A stretch of 35,588 nucleotides of DNA from Candidatus Aminicenantota bacterium. GTDB lineage: Bacteria; Acidobacteriota; Aminicenantia; Aminicenantales; Aminicenantaceae. Of this stretch, positions 18,101-25,470 are shown piece after piece. Where the stretch lies: NCBI GenBank assembly GCA_016927475.1, contig JAFGMO010000012.1, forward strand, positions 85,287 through 120,874, given 5' to 3'. The notes under the pieces are model-generated. The model worked only from the letters and a program-made list of their open reading frames with translations, was not told the DNA's origin and did not search any database. The position numbers were made by a program, and so were the translations under genes. The stretch's first letter is position 1, and every line of letters starts with the position of its first letter.

Positions 18101-18261
18101 GTTGTTATACGCTGGATGGAAAGGATTTGGAGACAAGCGGTGGTGTTACTCCCGATGTCCATATCATCAATGAGCTTAATCATGAGCTTCGGGGTGAAGA
18201 TCCCCAGTTGAACAAGGCAATAGAGATCCTGATGAGTAAAATGAATGAGGTTAAACGGTAA
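15103..18261 (+). CDS. Tricorn-type S41 protease with two beta-propellers and a PDZ domain
   Basis: The 1052-residue protein keeps the tricorn order: propeller repeats over residues 30-320 and 330-530 (SLSPDGTRIAFS, PVWSPEGKRIAFSS), a charged linker rich in K and E (about 527-575), a helical domain, a PDZ domain (about 755-840) and the S41 core. Active-site residues align with tricorn: S737-H738 (NSSHTG), S954-D955 (LSDGEM) and E1010 (DLETSGG). The N-terminus ends in VLGC, a good lipobox, so it is likely a membrane-anchored, extracytoplasmic enzyme, unlike the cytosolic archaeal one. AAGGAGAG precedes the ATG. It would degrade oligopeptides, feeding the S9 peptidase and transpeptidase next door. 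The lipoprotein reading is inferred. Confidence 0.95.
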   Translation: MKRRTFLIFFILIVLGCFVLSDQDNGARLVGARHPSLSPDGTRIAFSYMGDIWMVGVKGGHAARLTDHVAYDGEPVWSPEGKRIAFSSNRHGNFDVYIMDAEGGVPTRLTYHSGDDFATDFTPDGEWVVFRSGRPPSPGIFKIPAAGGNPAPLLSSLWRRPYHARISNDGRYFLFSLGMENGSWWRRGYRGTNSAKLWIKGIGDSEARKIFSENSNAFWPSWAADGDSVYFVSDREAGIKNIWHVGRDGSGLRTVTEFKDADITWMSKARNVPLAVYERLFCLWITDLKTGESYPVEIKAPTEMKDNRFAVVENAQVSEYKLSPDGKKIAAVVRGDVFVLSAEGGYARNITQSSWRERDVDWDKESRRIVYVADVEVQPDLYIRSALGDQKPFRLTESPGDKLLPRFSPDGRWIAFYRGNRELRLIKPDGTENRLLFEADFGGRFADDFAWSPDSRYLAVVVKENSNDNIFAVDIASGNRTPLTNTAYDESFAQWSPDGKFLLFSSNRFGHSFPEFSGKWDLYQVCLEPKEPEFKEEKFEKLFQEPDKEKKKEKPEEKEVTIELKIEDLDVQTERVVETPGNERMFLLPPKDTNSLYFVSDMDGRSHLWKTSLEEDKRGRYEPFSPQVASPRSLQSDSEGKYLYYLSRGRLGRIEMRSQKNTSISFEAKIKIDKVKEYEQMLGELYYTLEYYYYDAQHHQVDWKNTYEKFRPVLQQVREDRDFYDYANMMIGYLNSSHTGIRGPRETETTDPSAHTGAVWDFKEGKVVLNRIIKNGPLFRHRDRVSSGDILAEVDGQAVSAGSNLWRSFNGKLGKRLKLKFAPNREPGEIEVDLEPISSYAESRLLLDEWIEDRRDKVKQATGGRAAYIYMRAMGGRDLERFLTELERDAVPREGLILDLRFNFGGNVHDRVLQALTKPVYAKWRMRGLSETPQSSFGFADKPVVLLINEVTLSDGEMTANGFKTLERGPLVGNTTYGWLIFTTSVRLLNGGSFRLPWWGCYTLDGKDLETSGGVTPDVHIINELNHELRGEDPQLNKAIEILMSKMNEVKR

Positions 18262-18296
18262 GGAAGCGGATTTTGCTCCCCAAAAAAAGGAAAAAA

Positions 18297-19520
18297 ATGA
18301 AGCCCAGGACGGCTGTTTTGCGGTTGATCGTTTTTATTGGTGGATGGATTGGGCTCATTTTTTCCTTCACTTTAGGAGATGTTCCAAAACTTCCTTTGTC
18401 TTCCCCTGAGGAAGCGGGCATGTCTTCCGAGCGCCTCGAATTTCTGGATGTTGTTTTAAGGGAGGCGGTGGGAAAAAATGGTTTTCCCGGAGCGGTGGTT
18501 CTTGTTATCCGCAGGGGAAAAGTGGTCTTCCGCCGTGCCTACGGCCACAGCTGTTTAATCCCCGAAATGCATCCGATGGTTACAGAGGGGATCTTTGACA
18601 TGGCTTCCTTGACCAAGCCCGTAGCGACAGCCACATCGATATTGATCCTGGTCGAGAGAGGGCTTCTTTCCCTGTCAGACCGCCTGAGCCGGTATTTTCC
18701 GGATTTCAAGCCTTATCATTCTCCCGGTGGCGAAAAGCCTGATGATGTGCGGGTATGGCACCTTTTAACGCATACATCCGGGCTGGCACCGTTTATAAGG
18801 GGAAATGATGTCGAGAGGGCGAGTCATGAGTTTTTCTCCAAAGATCTTGTCACACGCCATATTCTCCAAATGGAAAAGACGGCTCCTCCAGGAAAAAAAA
18901 TTATCTACAGCGACCTGGGATTTATTCTTCTGGCATCCCTCGTAGAAAAAATCAGCGGACAAACGATTGAGGAATTCACACGTAAAAATATTTTTATGAA
19001 GCTGGGGATGAAAAATACGTTTTTTATCCCCCGGGAAGAAAAGTGGAAAAGTTGTGTGCCTACCGAACATATTTACGGACGTACCCTTCAGGGGATTGTT
19101 CACGATCCCTTATCCAGGATAATGGGTGGAGCGGCCGGTCACGCCGGGCTTTTTTCAACAGGAGATGATATGGCCGTTTTCGCCCAGATGATGTTGAACG
19201 GGGGTGAATACGAAGGAGTACGCATCCTCGCTCCGCTGACCGTTGAAAAAATGACCGAAGTTTATCCCACGGCGGCCTTTTCAGGCAGAGGATTGGGCTG
19301 GGACCTGGATTCTCCTTATTCCCATAGCGGAGGGGACCTTTTTGGTTCACGTTCTTATGGCCACACAGGTTATACGGGGACGTCTCTTTGGATCGACCCG
19401 GAGACGGAAACGGCTTTGATTTTGTTGACCAACCGGGTCCATCCACATGACGCGGGGAGTGTTGTCTCTGTTCGAAGCCGGGCTGCCAATATCGTTGCCG
19501 CTTCAATCATTGACAAATAG
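18297..19520 (+). CDS. Beta-lactamase-fold serine hydrolase (class C/DD-peptidase-like)
   Basis: The 407-residue protein has an N-terminal hydrophobic segment (residues 8-26) and the serine-hydrolase motifs: S104-L-T-K107 (SxxK), Y204-S-D206 in place of YxN, and GHTGYTGTSLW, where HTG replaces KTG. This pattern is common in the S12-type esterase/peptidase group, not in true resistance enzymes. Likely roles are D-amino-acid peptide or ester cleavage outside the cytoplasm. ATG at 18297 with AAGGA just upstream is better than TTG at 18273. It begins 35 nt after the tricorn gene and is probably the last member of the peptide-degrading operon. Substrate unknown. Confidence 0.9.
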   Translation: MKPRTAVLRLIVFIGGWIGLIFSFTLGDVPKLPLSSPEEAGMSSERLEFLDVVLREAVGKNGFPGAVVLVIRRGKVVFRRAYGHSCLIPEMHPMVTEGIFDMASLTKPVATATSILILVERGLLSLSDRLSRYFPDFKPYHSPGGEKPDDVRVWHLLTHTSGLAPFIRGNDVERASHEFFSKDLVTRHILQMEKTAPPGKKIIYSDLGFILLASLVEKISGQTIEEFTRKNIFMKLGMKNTFFIPREEKWKSCVPTEHIYGRTLQGIVHDPLSRIMGGAAGHAGLFSTGDDMAVFAQMMLNGGEYEGVRILAPLTVEKMTEVYPTAAFSGRGLGWDLDSPYSHSGGDLFGSRSYGHTGYTGTSLWIDPETETALILLTNRVHPHDAGSVVSVRSRAANIVAASIIDK

Positions 19521-19546
19521 TCAAAAATAGAACGATTCCTTTTGTG

Positions 19547-19575
19547 TTGTAAAAAAAGGACATTTACGATATAAA
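19547..19575 (+). promoter_or_regulatory. Sigma70-type promoter for the outer-membrane protein pair
   Basis: TTGTAA (19547-19552) and TATAAA (19570-19575) are 17 bp apart. Transcription would begin near 19582, giving a 5' leader of about 54 nt before the ATG at 19636, which has GAGGAGGAA upstream. Confidence 0.55.
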
Positions 19576-19635
19576 ACATATAAATCAGGAAGATTGTGTG
19601 ACCCTGTATCACCAAATGCAGGTTGAGGAGGAAGA

Positions 19636-20880
19636 ATGCATAATCCAAAGCCGATATTCGCCCTTTTTTTGACGGCCGTACTGATTTTGATCCTTCCTTC
19701 AGCAGGGATGTCCGAAAATGTGAAGCTTCGCGTTACGGTGGAGAGAGCCAATATCCGTTTGAAACCTTCGCTGGAGAGTGCGGTAGTGGGACGAGCACCT
19801 CTGGGAACCATATTTGAAAATGCGGAAAAAGTAGGAGATTGGTTTAAAATTTCTCTTCCTCCGGACGAAAGCGGCTTTGTAGTTACCGGATATATTCATT
19901 CCAGTATTGTCGATGTTCTAACACAAGCGAAGACTGAAGCGAAAAAAACCGCAAAGCCTGCACAGGCCGTAAAAAGAGATGCTCCTTCTGCCGTGGTAAA
20001 AACTCCCCCTCCGTCTTCAAAAAGGGAGACAAGGTCCGCCGCTCCTCCTTCGGCAGAGGCCGGCCGGTATAAAAAACCCCGTTCTTCGGGAAGGGGAATA
20101 GGTCTGAAACTTTCGGGCGGATTGAATTATATGCTTCTTGGGGATATTAATGATGCTTATGAAGGAAAAAATGCACGTATTCAGGACCAGGCGATGGCGG
20201 GATCGGCATCGGGCGAATTTCCCACTATGCACATGGGGATGGATTTCAGTGGTGAGATTGTTCTTTATTTTTCGCGCTCCATCGGGATCGGAATTGGAGG
20301 CGGTTACATAAAAATAAAATCTAGTTCTGGAGATGTCTCCTGGGATGAGTTTTTAATCGTTCCGCTCAACTATAAACAGGCTCAAGATCTAAAAATATCG
20401 GCTATTCCTATCAGGCTGACCCTTCATTTTACAGTCCCTATGGGCGCGGTCAACCTGGCTTTCCGCCTCGGCGGGGATTATTACCTGGGAAAATTCAGCC
20501 AGGTTTATAAATGGGAAGAGTGGTTTTCCACGGGAGAGCTGGAAGCCAGTGGGATCATGAATACCTTAGGCGGCCATGCCGGCCTGGGATTCGAGATTAA
20601 TATTTCACGACACTTGGCTTTTGTCCTGGATGTGGAAGGCCGTTATGCCAAGTTCAAAGGCATTGAAGCGGATTGGGAAGCATCGGGCGTTAATTGGATG
20701 GGCCCCTTCAGCGATTCCGGAACGCGGACGCTGTATTATTATGATGCCGATGGCAATTATCCGACGCTTTTATGGGATGAGTCAATACCTGCCGCCTCGA
20801 CCGTTGTTCAGAATCCAAGGGAGGGGGCGGTTGATCTGAGCGGAATCTTTTTCGGAGGCGGATTCAGAATCAGATTCTAA
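19636..20880 (+). CDS. Outer-membrane beta-barrel protein with N-terminal SH3b domain
   Basis: The 414-residue protein has a signal peptide (about 1-26), a bacterial SH3 domain (about 28-95, with VERANIRLKPS and a GDWFKISLP strand), a basic Ala/Pro/Lys linker (about 97-155) and a C-terminal barrel rich in alternating aromatic and small residues. It ends in FRIRF, a terminal Phe typical of outer-membrane insertion signals. SH3b domains often bind peptidoglycan, so it may tie the outer membrane to the wall. The barrel starts with LKLSGGLNYMLLGDIND and is clearly related to the next gene (FAGGMDYLLLGDLNN). No specific function is recognised. The ribosome site GAGGAGG fixes the start. Confidence 0.8.
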   Translation: MHNPKPIFALFLTAVLILILPSAGMSENVKLRVTVERANIRLKPSLESAVVGRAPLGTIFENAEKVGDWFKISLPPDESGFVVTGYIHSSIVDVLTQAKTEAKKTAKPAQAVKRDAPSAVVKTPPPSSKRETRSAAPPSAEAGRYKKPRSSGRGIGLKLSGGLNYMLLGDINDAYEGKNARIQDQAMAGSASGEFPTMHMGMDFSGEIVLYFSRSIGIGIGGGYIKIKSSSGDVSWDEFLIVPLNYKQAQDLKISAIPIRLTLHFTVPMGAVNLAFRLGGDYYLGKFSQVYKWEEWFSTGELEASGIMNTLGGHAGLGFEINISRHLAFVLDVEGRYAKFKGIEADWEASGVNWMGPFSDSGTRTLYYYDADGNYPTLLWDESIPAASTVVQNPREGAVDLSGIFFGGGFRIRF

Positions 20881-20946
20881 TCCTTTGTGAAAGGGGAACA
20901 GGTAAACCAAACCGCCTAATGTTTTTTCATGTGAAGGAGTAAGAAT

Positions 20947-21987
20947 ATGAAGAAAAAAATTTTAAGGTTTTTTCCGTGTTTGTTGGTTCTTATTCTTTTG
21001 ATGTTGCCTGTTTATGGAGAAAAAAATGATAGGGCAGCTGGAGATATCAGCTTGCAAGAATTTTGGGCGGGAACTGTTTTTCCATATTTTCTACCGAGTT
21101 CTTCAACGGTTCCACTGCAGTTGTTCGAAAGCCAGTACCGCCGGCCGCCGCGCTACCGCGGCCGGGGGCCGGGATACGGGGGCGGAGCTCATTTTTCCAT
21201 CAAATTCGCCGGAGGAATGGATTACCTGCTCCTGGGGGATCTGAACAATCATTTTAAGGGAATGAACAGCAGTTTTAATGATATGGCTGATCCGGGCACG
21301 TTGAATGGAAGATTCAGAGAACTCCGCTGGGCATGGGATGGATACGGCGAGCTCATTTTTTATCCCACTCCCGTTTTCGGCATCGGTATCGGAGGGGGAT
21401 ATCTTCGGGCGAGGACTCGAAACGATACCGTTACCTTCACAACCTTCGGTGGATTGTGGTCTGATACACGAGAAGAGGATTGGATCATTTCGGCCATTCC
21501 CCTGCGTTTAAGCCTTCATTTCACCCTTCCCGTGGGGCCGGCCGCCAATATTTCCTTATCTTTGGGAGGAGCCTATTATTTCGGCAGCCTGGAAATGAAC
21601 AGGGAAACTGAGTCTTTGCTTTGGACCGGTACTGAAAACGCCAAAGGGAAATCCATGAATACCATCGGCGGCCACGGCGGCATCAGTTTTGAGCTGAAAA
21701 TGTCACCCAATTTTTCCTTTGTTCTTGAAGCGCAGGGCCGATACGCCAAATTCACATCAATCAAGGCCGATTTGAGAGCTCAAGGGATTCTTTTTTTGAT
21801 TATTCCTATTGATTACAACGCAGAAAATACCCTTTTCTTTTACCAATACAATAGTGGAACAAATACATACGATACCTTGGAATGGTGGGAAACCGCTCCT
21901 TCGGGGCCGGCATACAATTCCCTTCGTGAAGGGACCATTGACCTTTCCGGTGTGTTTTTTGGGGCCGGATTCAAGTTTACGTTCTAG
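20947..21987 (+). CDS. Outer-membrane beta-barrel protein, tandem paralogue
   Basis: The 346-residue protein has a signal peptide (about 1-25), a proline- and arginine-rich stretch near residues 60-75 (RRPPRYRGRG), and a barrel from about 78 to the end, closing with KFTF. Matching blocks with its upstream neighbour include GIGIGGGYL, ISAIPLRLSLHFTLPVG, NTIGGHGGISFE and GRYAKFTSIKAD, so the pair arose by duplication. It lacks the SH3b domain. AAGGAG precedes the ATG, and the 66-nt gap suggests cotranscription. It probably forms an 8-strand OmpA/OprF-like barrel; ligand unknown. Confidence 0.8.
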   Translation: MKKKILRFFPCLLVLILLMLPVYGEKNDRAAGDISLQEFWAGTVFPYFLPSSSTVPLQLFESQYRRPPRYRGRGPGYGGGAHFSIKFAGGMDYLLLGDLNNHFKGMNSSFNDMADPGTLNGRFRELRWAWDGYGELIFYPTPVFGIGIGGGYLRARTRNDTVTFTTFGGLWSDTREEDWIISAIPLRLSLHFTLPVGPAANISLSLGGAYYFGSLEMNRETESLLWTGTENAKGKSMNTIGGHGGISFELKMSPNFSFVLEAQGRYAKFTSIKADLRAQGILFLIIPIDYNAENTLFFYQYNSGTNTYDTLEWWETAPSGPAYNSLREGTIDLSGVFFGAGFKFTF

Positions 21988-22043
21988 CCTGTTCATAATT
22001 GAAAAAAGCCTGATCAGTCCCAAAGGCGTGATATCGGTTTATG

Positions 22044-22068
22044 AACCTGTACGAATAATACACAGGTT
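22044..22068. other. Small inverted repeat between convergent genes
   Basis: AACCTGT (22044-22050) and ACAGGTT (22062-22068) form a perfect 7-bp stem around ACGAATAATAC, which resembles an end arm of the window's repeat family. There is no T-run, so termination is doubtful; a degenerate repeat remnant is possible. Confidence 0.35.
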
Positions 22069-22996
22069 AAGAGAACATAGCGGATGTGTCTTCCTCTATC
22101 TCAGAGAAATTCGCCATGGCCACAGCCGACGTATGAACGGCGGGACGGTCGATGACCCATTTGAGGGCTTCAAGGAAGGACGGAGTTCCTCCTTTTTTAG
22201 GTGACAAGGGCCCGGCCGAGCAGGTTTTCATGGCGATGAGCCCCATGTTTTTTTGAGACGCTTTTTCCAGTTCTTTTTCCAACGCTTCCTGGTCCCACTC
22301 GCTGTATCGGCCGCTTTGAGAATGGACATAAGAACCTTTATGGTTGTAGGGAATCATGGCCACATCGTAAAAACCGCGGTCCACGGATGCTCGAAGAACG
22401 GCAACAGAATTTGCGTGAGAAGAAAAACCGTGAGCCCGGATTTTGCCGTCTTTTTTGGCTTTTTCGAAAAAAGACAGGATGCTTTCGTGGTGGAGGATTT
22501 CCTCCGACCGAACGCCGTGAAGGAGCATGATGTCGATGAGGTCGGTTTGGAGGGCTTTGAGGCTGGCTTCGAGTGAAGCCGACATGTCCTTGTGTATCCT
22601 CTCTCGAACGGAACTTATTTTGAGTTCTTCCCCGCTTTCTCTTATGCGCAGGCTGATTTTAGATTGAATGACGACACTGTGCCTTTTCTCCTTGAGGATT
22701 TTTCCCACCATCATTTCATTGCGGCCCTGAAAATAAGACCGTCCCGTGTCAAAAAAGTTGATTCCCTTATTTAAGGCATGTTCAACCAGGGAGGGTTCCA
22801 TGGTCCGGGAGGCGCCGTAGCCCAGAGGTGTAACCTTTAAGTCGGTTCGTCCCAAAATCCGGGTGGAAGTGGACTTGCCGGGTAGTATCTTACTCTGAGG
22901 GATTCCCTTTTTATTTCCAAGGGCACTGGCTCCGATCAGAATGGAGGCCGACTTTTTCAAAAATTCTTTTCGTGAGAGTATTTTTTTTCCGGCCAT
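22067..22996 (-). CDS. Aldo/keto reductase with Tat-like signal
   Basis: The 309-residue protein has the aldo/keto reductase tetrad D83, Y88, K113 and H161 (FFDTGRSY, QSKISL, LLHGVRS), and the barrel strands and helices expected. Its N-terminus SRKEFLKKSA is a Tat-type signal with RK in place of the twin arginines, followed by a hydrophobic stretch, so export is likely but unproven. It would reduce carbonyls with NADPH, which is odd in the periplasm; oxidoreductases of this kind are nevertheless common among Tat proteins in these lineages. There is no C-terminal Fe-S motif. Length is near the family norm. It has its own promoter and twin dyads upstream, and converges on the barrel genes. Confidence 0.9.
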   Translation of the reverse strand: MAGKKILSRKEFLKKSASILIGASALGNKKGIPQSKILPGKSTSTRILGRTDLKVTPLGYGASRTMEPSLVEHALNKGINFFDTGRSYFQGRNEMMVGKILKEKRHSVVIQSKISLRIRESGEELKISSVRERIHKDMSASLEASLKALQTDLIDIMLLHGVRSEEILHHESILSFFEKAKKDGKIRAHGFSSHANSVAVLRASVDRGFYDVAMIPYNHKGSYVHSQSGRYSEWDQEALEKELEKASQKNMGLIAMKTCSAGPLSPKKGGTPSFLEALKWVIDRPAVHTSAVAMANFSEIEEDTSAMFS

Positions 22997-23026
22997 AAGT
23001 TTAGCTCTCCTTCAGGGGGTGACGAT

Positions 23027-23056
23027 ATTCTACACCATCGTTCGTTGTCCTGACAA
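23027..23056 (-). promoter_or_regulatory. Promoter of the aldo/keto reductase gene
   Basis: On the minus strand TTGTCA (23056-23051) and TAGAAT (23032-23027) are 18 bp apart, 30 nt before the start codon region, with AAGGAGAG as ribosome site. The -35 overlaps a dyad. Confidence 0.5.
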
Positions 23057-23072
23057 CAGCATCGGGATGCTG
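23044..23072. promoter_or_regulatory. Twin dyads overlapping the aldo/keto reductase promoter
   Basis: GTTGTC-CT-GACAAC (23044-23057) covers the -35 element, and CAGCATC-GG-GATGCTG (23057-23072) lies next to it and shares a base. Both are perfect inverted repeats with 2-bp centres. They could be repressor or activator sites for the reductase gene. Confidence 0.4.
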
Positions 23073-23083
23073 ATCACTTTTTT

Positions 23084-23112
23084 TTGACTTTTTTGGGTGA
23101 TCCTTGTACATT
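23084..23112 (+). promoter_or_regulatory. Promoter candidate at the left edge of repeat copy 2
   Basis: TTGACT (23084-23089) and TACATT (23107-23112) are 17 bp apart. The -10 runs into the TTAG that borders the repeat, so a transcript would begin inside the left arm of the repeat and carry it as a long leader of the symporter operon. Confidence 0.4.
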
Positions 23113-23114
23113 AG

Positions 23115-23367
23115 CCTGTATTATTTACGAACCAAGCTTGCTGTAGCTGCAAGGCGCCGCCTGTGAAGCTGTGCTCAGCACCGCGAACAGGCCGCAACGA
23201 AGCAGATGCGGCAAGATCGGCTCGCCTGAAAGGGAAATTTGGCCGGCATTTTCTTGATAATAGTCATGGAAAATGATTTATTATTGATATTGCGGGAAAA
23301 TGCCATTAAATGAAACAATCTGATGAAATTATCCATGGGTGTCGGCCAAATTTATAAATGATGCAGG
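23115..23367 (+). repeat. Structured inverted-end repeat, copy 2
   Basis: Homologous to 9822-10076. P1: CCTGTATTATTTA (23115-23127) with TAAATGATGCAGG (23355-23367), 13 bp including two G-T wobbles. P2: AGGCG (23152-23156) with CGCCT (23223-23227), holding a variable helix GCCTGT (23159-23164) with ACAGGC (23187-23192). P3: AAATTTGGCCGGC (23235-23247) with GTCGGCCAAATTT (23341-23353), one wobble. Flanks are TTAG (23111-23114) and ATAG (23368-23371). Relative to copy 1, two P1 pairs changed on both sides. After it, 23374-23462 holds no gene or clear element apart from the symporter start. Confidence 0.88.
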
Positions 23368-23462
23368 ATAGCTCTCGAAAATGAAGGGATGCGATGTTGT
23401 TCGGAAGAAAAATCCGTCCCTTTTTCTCTTCAATATACAAAACGGGAGTTGACGAGGCATAA

Positions 23463-25058
23463 ATGGTAACCTTCAGTTTTTTGGATTGGTTTTGGTTTGT
23501 AGCCTTTGTTGTTCTGATGGTATTCTGCGGCGTGCTTTTTTTCCGGCTGGGCCGAAGGTCGATGGCCGACTTTTTTCTTGCGGGCCGGGGCCTGCCGTGG
23601 TGGCTGCCCGCCTCTTCAGTTTACGCAACCCATTCGGCTACGGATACCCCGATTTGGATCAGCGGCGTTATCTATCAATACGGTTTGCGGGGTATATGGT
23701 ATACTTTTTTTTCCGCCTGGTGTGCGATATCCGCCTTTGCTTCCACACGCATTTTTCGCCGCTCTCTAGCCTATACCCAGGCGGAATGGCAGACCCTCCG
23801 CTTCTCCGGATTGGGAGCGGAACTCCTGCGGGGATGGATCGCCGGCTGGCAGGTTTTTATGAATATGTTCGTCCTGGGATGGGTAGGAATCGCTATGGGG
23901 AAGGTCTGTCATTTCCTGTTCGGCTGGCCTGATTGGGTGGGATTGATTCTTTTCTCGTCTTTATGTGCGATTTATGTTCTTACCGCCGGTTTCTGGGGAG
24001 TTATCATGGCCGATTTCCAGCAGGGAGTGATTGCCTTTGCCGTTATTGTTATCGTGTCCCTGTGGGGGATCGCGGCCGCAGGAGGGCCGGGAGGGATTGC
24101 TCACAAACTGGAATCCCTAGGAGAGGGATGGCGCCTCAATCCCCTGGCTTTTTCCGGATTTACGAGTGGAGAGTTTCCTTTGGTATGGTTTTTGACCATG
24201 CTGGTCATTGCCGTCATCGGGGGATTTGGCATGGGGACGGCGATCGACTGGTACCCCGAGGCCCAACGGATCCAATCGGCGAAGACCGTCAGGGATGCCA
24301 GTTACAGTATCTGGGCCGGGTCGGCCTTGATTGTTATTCGTAATTCCTTGTGGGCGGTGGCTATTCTTGCTTTTTTCTCACTTTACCCCCGTATCCAATC
24401 CCCCGGCGAATACGAAATGGCCTGGTATCGCCTTGGATTTGAGTTCCTTCCGGTTGGATTGGTCGGATTTTTTTTCGCCGCCATCGTTGCCATTCATTTG
24501 TCCACGATTTCGACCCACCTTAATCTGGGAGCTTCTTATGCCACCAGAGATCTTTATAATCACTATTTCCGTCCTAAAGCGGGGGACAAGGAACTTGTTT
24601 GGGTGGGCCGCATTTCCACACTAATTCTGCTCCTTGGTTCTTTTGTTTACGGTCTTATGATGCAGGAAATCACTCAGTGGCTCATATTTGCCCTGTGGAT
24701 CATGGCGGCCGGGATATGGCTTCCATCCATTCTCCAGGTAGTCTGGTGGAGATTTAATTCCTGGGGATATCTTTCTTCTTGGATTGCCAACTTGGGTTTG
24801 AGTTGGTTAATAGTCTGGATCCTTCCCGAATTCGAAATTATTCCGGTCCTTCCGGACTATCTCCAATTCTGGATCATGATGATCCTCGGCGGTCTGATTT
24901 ATATTCCCATCACTTTTCTCACACCCGCCGAGGATATGGACAGGCTGGTGAAATATTATGTTATGTCCAGACCTTACGGCTGGTGGAAACCGGTCAGAGT
25001 GGAGGCGGAAAGAAGGGGGTTGCTGGGAAATGAATCGCCCCTGAAGGGAGAAATTTAA
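23463..25058 (+). CDS. Sodium:solute symporter (SSS family)
   Basis: The 531-residue inner-membrane protein has about 13 predicted helices and the SSS look: an N-terminal helix (FWFVAFVVLMVFCGVLFF), RSMADFFLAGRGLPWWLPASS, the ATHSATDTP segment at the position of the unwound first core helix, and a sodium-site-like HLSTISTHLNLGASYATRDLY with serine/threonine pairs. SSS proteins import sugars, amino acids, organic acids or ions driven by Na+. The substrate cannot be inferred, though neighbouring genes suggest organic nutrients. It is followed at once by three tiny membrane-protein genes that are translationally linked. A GAGG sequence lies nine bases upstream of the ATG, and repeat copy 2 lies before it. 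Confidence 0.94.
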   Translation: MVTFSFLDWFWFVAFVVLMVFCGVLFFRLGRRSMADFFLAGRGLPWWLPASSVYATHSATDTPIWISGVIYQYGLRGIWYTFFSAWCAISAFASTRIFRRSLAYTQAEWQTLRFSGLGAELLRGWIAGWQVFMNMFVLGWVGIAMGKVCHFLFGWPDWVGLILFSSLCAIYVLTAGFWGVIMADFQQGVIAFAVIVIVSLWGIAAAGGPGGIAHKLESLGEGWRLNPLAFSGFTSGEFPLVWFLTMLVIAVIGGFGMGTAIDWYPEAQRIQSAKTVRDASYSIWAGSALIVIRNSLWAVAILAFFSLYPRIQSPGEYEMAWYRLGFEFLPVGLVGFFFAAIVAIHLSTISTHLNLGASYATRDLYNHYFRPKAGDKELVWVGRISTLILLLGSFVYGLMMQEITQWLIFALWIMAAGIWLPSILQVVWWRFNSWGYLSSWIANLGLSWLIVWILPEFEIIPVLPDYLQFWIMMILGGLIYIPITFLTPAEDMDRLVKYYVMSRPYGWWKPVRVEAERRGLLGNESPLKGEI

Positions 25059-25059
25059 A

Positions 25060-25350
25060 ATGGCCTGGATCAAGAGGAAATGGACGGCTGAAGAAGCCGA
25101 TAAATGGACAAAAGAAGATGTCCTGGCTTTCATCATTTCTCCCCTTGTCTATTTTTTGCTTGCCTTGGGGGGAGTTTTAAGCCTTCTCTTTTTTTGGTAC
25201 GGATGGGTCATTTTAGGGGCGGCAGTTGTTCTGCTTATTATTTTACTCTGGATCATCGACCCCAAGCTGAAAGCCTTGTCAAAGGATTATGAAAAAAAAC
25301 AAAAACAATATCTCGAGGATGTTGAAAAAATATCCCGCTGGGAGGAATAA
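25060..25350 (+). CDS. Small two-helix membrane protein linked to the symporter
   Basis: This 96-residue protein has two predicted membrane helices (about 22-43 and 48-66), an N-terminal amphipathic part rich in W, K and E, and a charged, probably coiled C-terminus (LSKDYEKKQKQYLED). Its ATG lies one base after the symporter stop, so translation is almost certainly coupled. No known family is recognised with certainty. Small helical partners are known for other SSS transporters (for example the DUF485 protein beside the acetate symporter), and this could be an analogous stabilising or regulatory subunit. Confidence 0.85.
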   Translation: MAWIKRKWTAEEADKWTKEDVLAFIISPLVYFLLALGGVLSLLFFWYGWVILGAAVVLLIILLWIIDPKLKALSKDYEKKQKQYLEDVEKISRWEE

Positions 25351-25470
25351 ATGAGTCAGAGTTTGTCCGTGGTGATCGGTATGTCCATCGCATATTTTTT
25401 CTCATTTTTGGGTTTGCTGTTGGCTTATTTTTCGTATAAAAAAAAGCACGGCAAAAAGGATGGAAAATAA
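25351..25470 (+). CDS. 39-residue single-helix membrane protein
   Basis: The ORF begins directly after the previous stop, with GGAGG nine bases upstream of its ATG. It encodes a short N-terminus, one hydrophobic helix (VVIGMSIAYFFSFLGLLLAY) and a lysine-rich tail (KKKHGKKDGK) that would stay inside the cell. Size, strong ribosome site and tight packing argue that it is a real gene. It probably assembles with the symporter. Confidence 0.75.
   Translation: MSQSLSVVIGMSIAYFFSFLGLLLAYFSYKKKHGKKDGK

Noticed and set aside
17500..18183. Open frame of 227 codons on the minus strand
   Set aside because: It is antisense to the tricorn active-site domain and has no recognisable domain.
22044..22068. 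Intrinsic terminator between the barrel gene and the aldo/keto reductase
   Set aside because: The 7-bp stem has an 11-nt loop and no following T-run on either strand.
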